A stretch of 64,000 nt of DNA from Aureispira sp. CCB-E (GTDB lineage Bacteria > Bacteroidota > Bacteroidia > Chitinophagales > Saprospiraceae): NCBI RefSeq assembly GCF_031326345.1, contig NZ_CP133671.1, positions 1,054,001 through 1,118,000 on the forward strand, given 5' to 3'. Made by a program: the position numbers and the translations under genes. The notes below the pieces were generated by a model, which worked only from the letters and a program-made list of their open reading frames with translations, was not told the origin of the DNA and made no database searches. Shown here piece by piece: positions 53,129-62,806 of the stretch. How positions within the stretch are numbered: position 1 is the stretch's first letter; each line of letters starts with the position of its first letter.

Positions 53129-55069
53129 TTGGTCAATTATAACGATTATATAACCAAAGGTAGATTAATACTCGGGTTGATTTGCTTCATTGGTCTATTT
53201 GCTGAAATGTCTGATTTGCAAGCACAGCAGAGAGTTGCTTCTAGAAAGAGTAAGAAAATAAAAATCATAGGAGATACCACAAAGGTTTATTACACTTACT
53301 TATCCAATCCTACGGAAAGACTACTAGTAGATTCAAGTTTATATGAATTTGAAGAGGTAAATGCAACTTGGAACGAAAGAAAATGGTACGTAAGTTTAAC
53401 AGGGTTGTTGGCAACACCAAGTTTTGATCTAGTCTATCAGCCTGAACTAAAAGGAGGATTTAGAGTGGGCTTAGACCAATTTAAGTTATATCAATTAGGA
53501 CGCAACGATATAAAGTATTATCAAATAAAAGATAACCGCCCTTATACAGATTTGTATTATTCGCAAATAAATCAAAAGAACAACTTTGTAAAAGCAGATT
53601 TTGCCCATAAATTTAGCGAAAATTTTTATCTAGCATTACAATATAGTTTGGCGAACCAAACAGGTTTTTTTAGCCATCAACGACTACGAAATCAAAATGT
53701 AGGGGCAACCCTTCGTTTTCTTTCCAATGACTTTAAGTACCATGGTTATCTCAACTTTTTTACCAATGCCATTAAACATGAAAATAATGGAGGTGTATTG
53801 CAAGATACTGTTATTGGTTTAGGAACAGATTTTTTGGCAAATGTGAATGTTAACAGTACAACCGCTCAAACACAATATAACCTTACCGAAGTTAGTTATA
53901 CGCATTTTTTGTACAACAATAAAACAGACTCTATAAAAGCTAAGACAGCTGCTACAAATGAGTGGAGTCATCGAATAACCTACCAATTTAACCGATATAA
54001 ATTTTTTGATAAATTGCCTCCAACCAATGGCGCAATTTATGGAATCGCTTATGTCAATCCTAGAGGCATAAGGCAGTTTATAAGGCATCAATTATTAGAA
54101 AACGAATTGAGTTTTAGGCAAGCATTGGGAGGTAGTCTTACTTCAGCACCACTTTGGGTAAAAGCCTATGTCCGCCATAGTTGGAATGCTGTATATCAAG
54201 AGCCAATCACGTTTGATATTCACAATATAACAGCCGGGCTGATTGCCCAAAACAATCCTCAGTTTAAATTTAAATATAGGTTAGAAGGGCGTTTGACTTG
54301 GGCAGAAAGACAGTTGGACTTTTTTGCTAAAGGTCGTGTTGGATATGACTTGGGGGTATTGGGCTATTTAGAAGGGAGTGCCTTGTTTCAGCGCTACCAG
54401 CCTAGTTTGATAGATCGACAACTGTATGTATCTTGGGATCAAATTTGGGATAATAATTTATCATTCAAACAGGTTCAAGAAATTAATTTTGGAGGAACTT
54501 ATACTTACAAGTTAGATCGGAAAAACTGGGGATTAGATTTTAAAGGCGAGGTACTCAATCACACCTTGAGCAATTGGATTTATTATGACTCTAGTCAGGT
54601 ACATCAAGCGACAGAATCTGTCAATATTTTACAAGTAAAAGCACAGGGGAATTTTAGAATTTGGAAGTTGAACTTAGACAATCAAGTCATTTGGCAGCCT
54701 GTTTTGGCAGGGGAAGAGTATGTTCGATTGCCAGAGCTGTTGCTAAAGCATAATTTGTATTTCCAAAGTTATATATTTAAACGTGCGATGTTGGCAAAAG
54801 TTGGAGTTTTGTTTTATTATCATACGCCTTATAAGGCAGATGGATACGCTCCTCTAACAGGGGCTTTTTACAATCAAAACAGTTTTACAACAAGCATTGA
54901 TCCTCGTTTAGATTTTTATGCTAGTTTCCGAATTTGGCAATTCCGATTTTTTGCACGGGCTGAAAATTTGCTGTATTTTGTTTACGAACGAAATTATGCA
55001 ACTGCCTATCGTCATCCTGTGACAAATTTTGTGGTGCGTTTTGGCATTTCTTGGCGTTTGTTTGATTAG
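53129..55069 (+). CDS. putative porin, large outer membrane barrel
   Basis: 646 residues. A stop codon lies at 53120-53122, and no ATG occurs before the signal peptide, so the start is most likely TTG at 53129 (MVNYNDYITKGRLILGLICFIGLF...LQAQQ). The mature chain alternates as a large beta barrel (YLALQYSLANQTGFF; ATLRFLSNDFKYHGYLNF; KWAYVRHSW-like; FRIWQFRFFARAENLLYF) and closes with VVRFGISWRLFD. Its pattern fits the Bacteroidota putative porin family (Porin_10). It would let solutes across the outer membrane. It is convergent with the next gene, only 25 bases away. Confidence 0.8.
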   Translation: MVNYNDYITKGRLILGLICFIGLFAEMSDLQAQQRVASRKSKKIKIIGDTTKVYYTYLSNPTERLLVDSSLYEFEEVNATWNERKWYVSLTGLLATPSFDLVYQPELKGGFRVGLDQFKLYQLGRNDIKYYQIKDNRPYTDLYYSQINQKNNFVKADFAHKFSENFYLALQYSLANQTGFFSHQRLRNQNVGATLRFLSNDFKYHGYLNFFTNAIKHENNGGVLQDTVIGLGTDFLANVNVNSTTAQTQYNLTEVSYTHFLYNNKTDSIKAKTAATNEWSHRITYQFNRYKFFDKLPPTNGAIYGIAYVNPRGIRQFIRHQLLENELSFRQALGGSLTSAPLWVKAYVRHSWNAVYQEPITFDIHNITAGLIAQNNPQFKFKYRLEGRLTWAERQLDFFAKGRVGYDLGVLGYLEGSALFQRYQPSLIDRQLYVSWDQIWDNNLSFKQVQEINFGGTYTYKLDRKNWGLDFKGEVLNHTLSNWIYYDSSQVHQATESVNILQVKAQGNFRIWKLNLDNQVIWQPVLAGEEYVRLPELLLKHNLYFQSYIFKRAMLAKVGVLFYYHTPYKADGYAPLTGAFYNQNSFTTSIDPRLDFYASFRIWQFRFFARAENLLYFVYERNYATAYRHPVTNFVVRFGISWRLFD

Positions 55070-55094
55070 AACCCATTGTTGAACGACTTCTTAT

Positions 55095-56159
55095 TTAAAT
55101 AGCCCCTATAGCGATTAGTAATAAGACTTCCAAGTGAATCGTATCGGGGATACCTTGGGTAGCGATAATGTGATTCACGGAGATTGTAGAACCATAACGT
55201 TCGTACAAAAATTCTTCGTTCAGAAATTGTTCTAATCCCTTGTGGAGTATTGTACAAAGCTTTTTAATGTCTAACGATTGTAATGATCCCAAGGCATCGA
55301 TAAGCGAATTGTAAATATCAGCACAAATGCCAACGTGCAAATCAAAGCTATCTCGCAATTCTTGTTTGAAGGCTGTTAGTTCGGTGACAAGCGTTTCTTT
55401 AGGGTGGTTTTCATGAAAATGGTCAAGCAAAACAGTTAGTTGTTTACAACGATAAGCAACCACTTCGATCACAGGCGGTTCGTCGTATTTAAAACTATCA
55501 TCTATTTCAGGCAGTCCTTTTAATACATCTTCTTTGGTTTTGATATAATCCGCAGCTTCTTGCAACAACTTGGCATCCTCAGCTGTCAACTCTTCTTGTA
55601 GGTTAGAGTTTTCTACCAATAAAGCTTGAATATTGCGAACCTCTTCCTCCAAGCGTTGCAATTCTTTGATATCCAAATTATCAAAGTCACCTAAATCTTT
55701 AATGATTTCCAAGCTATTTTCTAAAGAATCTTTAGAGTTGCTTTGTTGTTGTTGGTTATAAATAGCTGCTAACCAGCTTCCCAAATGACGCATTTTTTCC
55801 CAGTCACCTTTATAAGTCGAATAACTAAACGTTTTGACCAAGTAGGTACAGGCGATTTTGTAACGTTGCAGGTAGTAATATGCTGTACCTCCATTAGCCA
55901 AAAAAGAAGGAACCTCTGCTTCTAGCTCATAATACTCCCTTCTAGCAGGTGTCAAGGTAGGAAAACCAGGAGCGCTTTGTTCCCCTGCTGCCATGGCTTC
56001 TAATTCAAGTTTCTGTTCGGTATGAATCTTTAATACTTTATTAATATCCAAATAGATGGATTGATAAGGCTCATTAAAATGAAGTCCTTTTTCATCAACC
56101 TGTTTTTGGTATTGTTTGCAAGAACGAACAAAAGCATCAAATGCAGAATGGAAACTCAT
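55095..56159 (-). CDS. helical protein of unknown function
   Basis: 354 residues, no signal peptide or transmembrane helix. Nearly all of it is predicted helix: an N-terminal block (HSAFDAFVRSCKQYQKQV), TPR-like stretches (GTAYYYLQRYKIACTYLVKTF), then a Glu/Leu/Gln-rich coiled coil (about 150-230: IKELQRLEEEVRNIQALLVENSNLQEEL). The C-terminus is hydrophobic (HLEVLLLIAIGAI) but short. Likely cytoplasmic and structural or regulatory. No family is recognised. It stands alone between two rightward genes. Confidence 0.6.
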   Translation of the reverse strand: MSFHSAFDAFVRSCKQYQKQVDEKGLHFNEPYQSIYLDINKVLKIHTEQKLELEAMAAGEQSAPGFPTLTPARREYYELEAEVPSFLANGGTAYYYLQRYKIACTYLVKTFSYSTYKGDWEKMRHLGSWLAAIYNQQQQSNSKDSLENSLEIIKDLGDFDNLDIKELQRLEEEVRNIQALLVENSNLQEELTAEDAKLLQEAADYIKTKEDVLKGLPEIDDSFKYDEPPVIEVVAYRCKQLTVLLDHFHENHPKETLVTELTAFKQELRDSFDLHVGICADIYNSLIDALGSLQSLDIKKLCTILHKGLEQFLNEEFLYERYGSTISVNHIIATQGIPDTIHLEVLLLIAIGAI

Positions 56160-56487
56160 ATTGGAAGGAAGTTAATTTGTTGACAACAAAACAAAGTGAA
56201 TTCTTAAAAAAATATACACTCGGAAAGGTACAAAAAATAATTGACTTTTCTCAACTAAATTTATTTTAGATATAGCAATGATTATCGCAAATAGGGTTAT
56301 ATGGTGCGCTATAGTATTTTTTTTTACATAAAATCTATGGGGGATGATCCTTAGTGCAGGAAGTTGGTTGATTAGATTGATGAAACAGTTAAAACTCTTG
56401 TGATAAACTAGATAGAATTAAAAATTGTTAAAATAAAAAAAAATAATAATAAATATCTTACCTTCTTCTAATCAAAATATACCAACG
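56160..56487. other. intergenic region
   Basis: 328 AT-rich bases between divergent genes. No ORF, repeat copy or stem-loop is evident, and no promoter pair could be placed with confidence. Confidence 0.5.
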
Positions 56488-57555
56488 ATGAAAACTAGTC
56501 TCTTAAAATTATCTATACTAATAATCAACTGCACCTTGTTAACTTCTTGCAGTCGTTTGTCGTTGATGGTGTTTATCAAACCACCAGTTAAGTTTCAGAC
56601 GGAGAAGGTTCCGCCAGCGCCCGATTATTCGGATTATAACAATTGGCACAAACCCCATCTAAGAGGAGAAGATAAAACAACAGATGTATTTTATGTGCAC
56701 CCTACCACATATATTACAGGCAAAGGATGGAATCAAGCGTTGGACGATGAGCATGTTAATTGGAGGACGAGGGTATTGCCGTTAAATTATCAAGCTGCCA
56801 CATTTTATAAAGATTGTAGAATGTTTATACCGAAGTACCGACAAGCTATTTTTTATTCTTTTGTTGATAAAAAAGAGAATGGCAAAAAAGCTTTGGAAGT
56901 AGCTTATCAAGATGTTCGAAAAGCGTTTTACTATTATATAGAACACCTGAACGAAGGTAGACCTTTTATTTTAGCTGCTCATAGTCAAGGTTCTTACCAC
57001 AGTCAACGCTTGTTAGCAGAAGTATTGCAAGATTCTTTGATAAAATCCAAATTGATCGTTGCCTATGTACTAGGTTGGCCCATCAAAGAACATTATGTAA
57101 AGGAAAGTTTACCTATTGGCGTTTGTTCTACGGCAACCCAAACGGGCTGCCTTGTTTCGTGGAACACGGAAAGTGGGAATCCCAAATTGAGTTTGGTTGA
57201 AAAAATTGGAGAAGGAGAACCGATTGTGTGTGTCAATCCTTTGTCTTGGAATCTAGATACGACATACGTTCCCAAAACAGAAAATTTAGGGGCGCTACAA
57301 CCCAACAAAAAGACAAAAATAGATGAAATTATTTTAGATTATTGTGATGCAAAAATAGAAAATGATGCTTTGAAAATTACGCCTCCAGCCAATCAGTCTA
57401 CGTTGCAAATGCCAATGGGAAAAGGAAATTATCACTTGTACGATTATAGTTTCTTTTTTCAGAATATTAGAGAAAATGCAAGAGATAGAATCCAAGCTTA
57501 TGAACAGAGCAAACGTCACTCAGAAGCTCAATCGAGACTTAATTTGCAAGAATGA
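56488..57555 (+). CDS. DUF3089 alpha/beta-hydrolase-like lipoprotein
   Basis: 355 residues. The lipobox LLTSC sets the lipid on Cys21. The DUF3089 region covers most of the chain: DVFYVHPTTYI, NYQAATFYKDCRMFIPKYRQA, VAYQDVRKAFYYYIEH, and the nucleophile elbow LAAHSQGSYHSQRL (Ser in AHSQG), with WNTES and the late NYHLYDYSFFFQNI. The family looks like an alpha/beta hydrolase; its natural substrate is not known to me. The stop overlaps the start of the next gene by four bases (ATGA), so both are made together and probably work together. Confidence 0.87.
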   Translation: MKTSLLKLSILIINCTLLTSCSRLSLMVFIKPPVKFQTEKVPPAPDYSDYNNWHKPHLRGEDKTTDVFYVHPTTYITGKGWNQALDDEHVNWRTRVLPLNYQAATFYKDCRMFIPKYRQAIFYSFVDKKENGKKALEVAYQDVRKAFYYYIEHLNEGRPFILAAHSQGSYHSQRLLAEVLQDSLIKSKLIVAYVLGWPIKEHYVKESLPIGVCSTATQTGCLVSWNTESGNPKLSLVEKIGEGEPIVCVNPLSWNLDTTYVPKTENLGALQPNKKTKIDEIILDYCDAKIENDALKITPPANQSTLQMPMGKGNYHLYDYSFFFQNIRENARDRIQAYEQSKRHSEAQSRLNLQE

Positions 57556-58826
57556 AACATCTCCGTAAAATTCAGTCATTGATGCACTTTTTTAAAGGTA
57601 TGTTAAAGCTTGTCGTTAGTTTTATACTTTACCTACTAATCTTTTTAGTATGCCTATTGTTAATTTACCTTAATGTTCGGTTGTTTTATCAGCCAACTTA
57701 TACAGAGGGGATTAATAAAGATGTGCATTATCAACTCAATTACCTTGGAACTATGTTAGAAAAGGGAGGAGGTAAGTTAGCGCAGGAAAAATATCCTGAA
57801 GGATTTATTTTTCTCAATGTGTTATATGGCTTAACGTGGGCAGATTTTATAGCAGAACTCCCTTCTACACACCCAACAAGAGTTTTGGGGCTCAAAAAAA
57901 TAAATTGGGTATTGGACGAGCTGGATAGTCAATATGCACGAATGAACTTTCCGTATGCATTAACTCCTAAACGTGGTATTTTTTACTTGGGCTGGAAAAA
58001 CTACTTGTTGGGTCAGAAGTTGTTACTTCATGCCCCTCTAGATCCTCCTTCTGAACAGTATGAACAATTCAAAGAACAATCAAAGCAGATTTATACGGCG
58101 TATAAAACAAGCGGCAAAACTTATTTGGAGTCCTACAAAGGTTTGGCTTGGCCTGCTGATAATGTTGTTGCAATAGCATCGTTGAGGTTATACAATCAAC
58201 TAGATACTCCCATTTATCAAAACTTTGTTGAAGAATGGTTGCGACAAGTAGAACAGCATTTGGATACAACAACGGGACTAATTCCTCATGAAGTTGATTT
58301 TGAAACAGGAGAAGTGATCGAAGGAGCTAAGGGGTCATCACAAAGTTTAATGCTTAATTTCTTATTGGATTTAGATACTACTTTTGCTCGCAAACAATTT
58401 GAAAAATACCAAAAGCAATTTTTAGATTATCGTTTTGGTTTGCCTGGGATTCGAGAATATCCTAAAGGAAAGAAAGGGATGGAAGATGTTGATTCAGGAC
58501 CAATTATTTTAGAGATAGGGGGAGCGGCATCATTAGTAGGGCAACGAACAATGGCACTATACAACCAAACAGAAACAGCAATAGGTTTGAGAAATTGTAT
58601 AGAGAGTTTTGGTGTTGCTTATACTTCTAATGAAGAGAAAAGATATGTACTAGGAATGGAACCCATTGCAGATGCATTTATTGCATGGGCGAATGTTGTT
58701 CCTATCCAAGCAGCAGAAAAACGAGTTGGTAATTGGCGATGGACGTTTCAATTATTATCTTTAACAATATTAGTATTCCTTGCAGTCATTTGTTATAAAA
58801 AAAAGAAACATGGTTTTGAGGAATAA
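57552..58826 (+). CDS. membrane-anchored alpha/alpha-barrel-like protein
   Basis: 424 residues. A transmembrane helix near the N-terminus (about 16-43) and another near the C-terminus (about 395-415) enclose a large extracytoplasmic domain of paired helices (FIFLNVLYGLTWADFIAEL; IFYLGWKNYLLGQKLLL; WPADNVVAIASLRLYNQ; SQSLMLNFLLDLDTTFARKQF; FIAWANVVP). WPADN and DVDSGPI are conserved-looking motifs within helices. The layout recalls alpha/alpha toroids such as the linalool dehydratase-isomerase family, but I cannot confirm that. It is translationally coupled to the DUF3089 lipoprotein gene. Confidence 0.6.
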   Translation: MKHLRKIQSLMHFFKGMLKLVVSFILYLLIFLVCLLLIYLNVRLFYQPTYTEGINKDVHYQLNYLGTMLEKGGGKLAQEKYPEGFIFLNVLYGLTWADFIAELPSTHPTRVLGLKKINWVLDELDSQYARMNFPYALTPKRGIFYLGWKNYLLGQKLLLHAPLDPPSEQYEQFKEQSKQIYTAYKTSGKTYLESYKGLAWPADNVVAIASLRLYNQLDTPIYQNFVEEWLRQVEQHLDTTTGLIPHEVDFETGEVIEGAKGSSQSLMLNFLLDLDTTFARKQFEKYQKQFLDYRFGLPGIREYPKGKKGMEDVDSGPIILEIGGAASLVGQRTMALYNQTETAIGLRNCIESFGVAYTSNEEKRYVLGMEPIADAFIAWANVVPIQAAEKRVGNWRWTFQLLSLTILVFLAVICYKKKKHGFEE

Positions 58827-58887
58827 GCCTAAAGAACGAAATGCTATTGCCATGGTTGGAGATGCCATCTTTGGTATAGCTTAAAAA

Positions 58888-58924
58888 ATCAACGACCACG
58901 AAGTAGCAGCATCGCTAACTACTT
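58888..58924 (+). repeat. CAACGACCACGAAGTAG/GCTAACTACT repeat copy
   Basis: Identical to 50026-50062 over ATCAACGACCACGAAGTAG and CAGC, then ATCGCTAACTACTT in place of GCAGCTAACTACTA. As at blaI, it ends a few bases (here 15) before a start codon. Confidence 0.75.
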
Positions 58925-58939
58925 CTTAAAATAAACAAT

Positions 58940-60313
58940 ATGAAATCAACGCGTAGAAGTTTTTTAAAAATGATGGGGGCTGTCAGTTTAGGATTTTCTG
59001 GATTGCAAACTTTTGCACATGAACTCAAACACGATTTGTTGGTAAATGGGTATGGACCTTTAGAAGATCAAGGAATATTGAAATTACCCAAAGGGTTTTC
59101 TTTTAAGATTATTGCAGAGAAAGGCTCAACCATGCACGATGGCTTATTGTTGCCAGGAAGAGGGGATGGAATGGGGACTTTTGAAGGAAAAAATGGTCGA
59201 GTCATTTTAATTCGAAATCATGAAAACTCACCAGGCTATTTGACCGATTCCCCCTTTGGATATAGCAATCAATATTTGCACCGAGCAAATTCAAAACGAA
59301 TTTATGACATGGGATATAATAAGTATCCTCATTTGGGAGGGACTACTACTAGTATTTATAATGAAAAAACACAACAAGTAGAAAAAGTGTTTATGAGTTT
59401 GGCAGGAACTGGGCGAAATTGTGCTGGAGGGGTGACACCTTGGGGATCGTGGCTGACTTGTGAGGAATACGTTTATATTAAAGATGACGTACATGAAAAA
59501 AGGCATGGCTACGTATTTGAAGTGCCTGCAACCGAAAAAATAGGATTAAAATACCCTGTGCCTCTCAAAGCTATGGGGCGTTTTAATCACGAGGCTGTTG
59601 CGGTCGATCCTCGTACAGGTATTGTTTATTTAACAGAAGATAGACACGAAGGTCTGTTTTATCGTTTTATTCCAAATGTAAAAGGAGAATTGCACAAGCG
59701 TGGTAAGTTGCAAGCATTGGCATTTGTTTGGAAATCAGGAATGGATACGCGCAATTGGGACGAAGCTCGGCTAAAACCAGGAATAAAGTATGCTGTTAAG
59801 TGGATTGATATGGAAGATGTAGATACAGACAAAGATGATCTGAGGATTCGTGGACATGCCACAGGCAGTGCTATTTTTGCACGAGGAGAGGGGATTTGGT
59901 TTGGTGAAAAAGAACTGTACTTTGCCTGTACCAATGGTGGTCAACTAAAAACAGGGCAAATTTTTAAGTATATACCAAGCCAATACGAGGGCACGTATAA
60001 GGAGGAACGAAAAGGGAATGAATGTAGATTAGAGTTGTACGCAGAACCCAACGATACTTCTGTTCTTAGGTATTGTGATAACTTAACAGTTGCCCCTTGG
60101 GGCGATGTGGTGTTTTGTGAGGATGGGATTAAGCCGAGAATTTTTGGAATTACTCCCAAAGGAAAATTTTATCAAATTGCTGAAAACATAGGTTATCAAT
60201 CCGAATTTGCAGGTGTTTGTTTTTCTCCATCGGGAAAAACGCTATTTGTAAATATTCAAGTGCCTGGCTTGACCTTAGCAATTACAGGTGATTGGAGTAA
60301 ATGGCATGAATAG
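58940..60313 (+). CDS. PhoX-like (DUF839) protein with Tat signal
   Basis: 457 residues. The N-terminus MKSTRRSFLKMMGAVSLGF has the RRxFLK motif of a Tat signal, so the protein is exported folded, usually with a cofactor. The body is a DUF839/PhoX beta propeller: GRGDGMGTF, LIRNHENSPG, GTTTSIYN, TGRNCAGGVTPWGSWLTCEEY, GRFNHEAVAVDP, YLTEDRHEGLFYRFIP, LTVAPWGDVVFCEDG. PhoX enzymes are calcium/iron alkaline phosphatases. The CAGG..PWGSWLTCEE motif is one of the most typical. Whether this one cleaves phosphate esters is not shown. The terminus matches the family length. It probably has its own promoter. Confidence 0.88.
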   Translation: MKSTRRSFLKMMGAVSLGFSGLQTFAHELKHDLLVNGYGPLEDQGILKLPKGFSFKIIAEKGSTMHDGLLLPGRGDGMGTFEGKNGRVILIRNHENSPGYLTDSPFGYSNQYLHRANSKRIYDMGYNKYPHLGGTTTSIYNEKTQQVEKVFMSLAGTGRNCAGGVTPWGSWLTCEEYVYIKDDVHEKRHGYVFEVPATEKIGLKYPVPLKAMGRFNHEAVAVDPRTGIVYLTEDRHEGLFYRFIPNVKGELHKRGKLQALAFVWKSGMDTRNWDEARLKPGIKYAVKWIDMEDVDTDKDDLRIRGHATGSAIFARGEGIWFGEKELYFACTNGGQLKTGQIFKYIPSQYEGTYKEERKGNECRLELYAEPNDTSVLRYCDNLTVAPWGDVVFCEDGIKPRIFGITPKGKFYQIAENIGYQSEFAGVCFSPSGKTLFVNIQVPGLTLAITGDWSKWHE

Positions 60314-60478
60314 TACCGTTTTTTATAACTTCTATACAAAAACAAAAGGGGACTTGACAAATCTAATAAAATAGAAGAGCTTTGTTGAAAGGTTGAGAAC
60401 AAACAATAAGAATTGAACCATGATTGTCCCAAAATTGTATAGCATATCGTTAATATCGTGACGAAGGAAGAAATACCA

Positions 60479-61432
60479 ATGAAAACTTTAAAGGATTTTT
60501 TTGAAAAATACGAGGTAGATCAAACCGCCTCACTGGACCAAAAAAACTTTGGGAGCGTTTATAAGACTATAGATAAAGAAACAAATAAGGTTTGGGCAGC
60601 CAAAATTAGTGAAGTACATCCTAACTTTGATCAAGGGATTTTTGAGGAGCGATATCACGCAGCTAAGGAGTTGGAACATCCCAACTTAATGCCTTATTCG
60701 GAAAATTATCGTTTTGCAGAGGGGATTATAACAACAATTGCCTTGATGCCATTGTTAAATTTAGGAGATTTAAACCAACAACTGTACTTAGAAAACGCAG
60801 ACAAGAAGTTGATTGCAGATCAAGTTTTAGATGGACTTTATTATCTGCATGCCCAAGGAATTGTGTGGCAAAATTTATCTGCTAGGCACATTCTATTGCA
60901 AAAAGAGTTTGGTAATTATGTTCCTGTGTTTATCAATTATGGCAACAAAAATAAAGTTCCATTAGCGTTTTTTTCAGACTACGAATACCTAGCACCTGAG
61001 CAGTTTGAGCAGACGGCAGAAGTTAGTGAGCAAACCGATATCTGGGCATATGGTGTATTGTTGTATAAATTGTGGACAGGACGTTTGCCTTTTGGTGAGA
61101 AAAGTGCCAGTTTAACCAATGCTAAAATACAAGATAGAATTGTGGGAGAGGAGGATTGGGAATTAGGTTTGTTGGATGAAATCCCGCAACCTTATCAAAA
61201 AATTGTCGAAAAGTGCCTTAAAAGAGAAAAAGAAATGCGCTGGGGCAATTGTGGAGAAATTATTGCGGTCATAAAAAACTGGGAACCACCAACTCATGTG
61301 CCTTTAGTTTTGGAAGAAGAGGAGACAATTGAGACGAGACGATTTTTGCGAAAACCCAATCGACCTGTAGTCTGGTGGCAGGTCGTTCTACTATTTATCT
61401 TAGCAGCAATACTAGGCTATTATTTGGGATAA
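60479..61432 (+). CDS. membrane-anchored pseudokinase
   Basis: 317 residues from the ATG at 60479, which has AGGAAG twelve bases before it; a GTG at 60458 would add seven. The fold is that of a Ser/Thr kinase: NFGSVYK loop, AAKI with Lys42, LEHPNLMP, a long helix (DQVLDGLYYLHAQGI), LAPEQF (APE) and DIWAYGVLLYKLWTGRLPF. The active site is lost: the HRDLKxxN loop reads WQNLSARH, so catalytic Asp is Asn and the metal-binding Asn is His; the DFG motif reads NYG. It should bind nucleotide weakly or not at all and not transfer phosphate. A C-terminal transmembrane helix (about 298-316) anchors it, kinase side inward. Confidence 0.9.
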   Translation: MKTLKDFFEKYEVDQTASLDQKNFGSVYKTIDKETNKVWAAKISEVHPNFDQGIFEERYHAAKELEHPNLMPYSENYRFAEGIITTIALMPLLNLGDLNQQLYLENADKKLIADQVLDGLYYLHAQGIVWQNLSARHILLQKEFGNYVPVFINYGNKNKVPLAFFSDYEYLAPEQFEQTAEVSEQTDIWAYGVLLYKLWTGRLPFGEKSASLTNAKIQDRIVGEEDWELGLLDEIPQPYQKIVEKCLKREKEMRWGNCGEIIAVIKNWEPPTHVPLVLEEEETIETRRFLRKPNRPVVWWQVVLLFILAAILGYYLG

Positions 61433-61603
61433 AGAGAGCTTCTTTATAAAAGGTACCTTGCTTAAAATTAGTCTTGGGAAATTGAGTCTGCTAGTATAGT
61501 TTTAGGGAATTAGTGTAACCAAACTAAAAAAAACTGTTAATTATCACTGGTTTGTTGGTGGTTTGTTAAAATAGATCAGCAAACACTTATTATAATTTTA
61601 CTT

Positions 61604-62575
61604 ATGAAAAGACTTAACTATATACTGTTTGGTTGTTTATTGTTTATCACAACAAAAAGTTGGGCGCAGCAACCGACTCAATATTCTATGTACATGCTAA
61701 ATAAGTATGCTTATAATAATGCCTATAATGGCTTAGATGAATCGCTTAGTATAACAGGCGTATTTAGAAAACAGTGGGTCGGATTTCCTGGTAGTCCTCT
61801 TAATATCAATTTTAATGCACATTTGCCAATTGAATATATCAGTAGTGGAGTTGGATTGGGATTTGAATACGATGCCATAGGAGCTTATCAAAACTTATCC
61901 ATTAGAGGCTCTTACAGTTATATTGTAGACTTAGGCAAAAGTGGAAAGCTGTCGTTGGGAGTGGCAGGGCGATTTTTGCAAAAAAGTTTGGACGGTTCTA
62001 AGTTGCTTACACCCGAAGGAAACTACGAACTAGGAATTGACCACAACGACCCTAATGTGCCAATAGCGAATGAAACAGGAATGTCTTTTAGTATGGATGC
62101 AGCGGCTTATTACAAACATCGTTTTTTTGAAATAGGAGTAGCTGCTATTAATCTGACCCAGCCTACATTAGATTTGGCAACAGATGCTTCTGTAACTTAC
62201 AATAGAGGCTATTTCTTTAGTGCTGCTGGAAATATCAAGTTGACAGACAAGTTCTATTTGCACCCTTCTTTTCTCTTAAAAACAGATTTTATAAAATTTC
62301 AACCAGAAATTGCCGTTATTTTAAAATGGAACAACAATATTTTTGGAGGAGTAGCGTTTAGAGGGTATGATAATACTTCGACAGATGCTGTTGTCTTTCT
62401 TGTAGGAATGCAAATTACCAAAAATATAATGTTAGCCTACTCCTATGATTTGTCTGTAGGAAGTCTTCAATCTTACAACAGTGGATCTCATGAAGTAGTG
62501 TTAAATTACAATCTTAATAAAAAAATTGGGAAAGAAATACCTTCAAAAATTATCTATAACCCTAGATTTTTATAA
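61604..62575 (+). CDS. PorP/SprF family type IX secretion membrane protein
   Basis: 323 residues with a signal peptide (MKRLNYILFGCLLFITTKSWAQ). The family hallmark follows at once: QPTQYSMYMLNKYAYNNAYNGLDES, GVFRKQWVGFPGSPLNINFNAHLPI. The rest is a 14-strand-type barrel pattern (GVGLGFEYDAIGAYQNLSIRGSYSYIVDL; LSLGVAGRFLQ; GGVAFRGYDNT; IMLAYSYDLSVG) with the late YNSGSHEVVLNYNL. In Bacteroidota these outer-membrane proteins bind T9SS cargo to the surface or support SprB-type adhesin export. The next gene is gldK, the usual order in gliding species. Confidence 0.92.
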   Translation: MKRLNYILFGCLLFITTKSWAQQPTQYSMYMLNKYAYNNAYNGLDESLSITGVFRKQWVGFPGSPLNINFNAHLPIEYISSGVGLGFEYDAIGAYQNLSIRGSYSYIVDLGKSGKLSLGVAGRFLQKSLDGSKLLTPEGNYELGIDHNDPNVPIANETGMSFSMDAAAYYKHRFFEIGVAAINLTQPTLDLATDASVTYNRGYFFSAAGNIKLTDKFYLHPSFLLKTDFIKFQPEIAVILKWNNNIFGGVAFRGYDNTSTDAVVFLVGMQITKNIMLAYSYDLSVGSLQSYNSGSHEVVLNYNLNKKIGKEIPSKIIYNPRFL

Positions 62576-62705
62576 TTTCACAAAAAAAACTTTGAAAGTT
62601 TACGAAAGTAGATAATAAGAAGACCATTATTACCGTTAGTAATCAAAACACGTTTCTAATATTATCATCAGATGTTGCCTTGTCTGATAAGAAACAAGCC
62701 TTTTA

Positions 62706-62737
62706 TTTGATAACTAACTTTTTTACAGCTATATTTG
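62706..62737 (+). promoter_or_regulatory. gldK promoter, Bacteroidota type
   Basis: TTTG (62706-62709) and TATATTTG (62730-62737) are 20 bases apart, an exact fit to TTTG-N19/20-TAnnTTTG. A start near 62743 would give a leader of about 64 bases. So gldK need not depend on read-through from the PorP/SprF gene. Confidence 0.75.
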
Positions 62738-62806
62738 CGGTCGCCTTTCCAATAAAATATAGTTAGTGCTTTTTTAAGAAAAACGGTTTTAAACTCGGGT
62801 GCGAAC

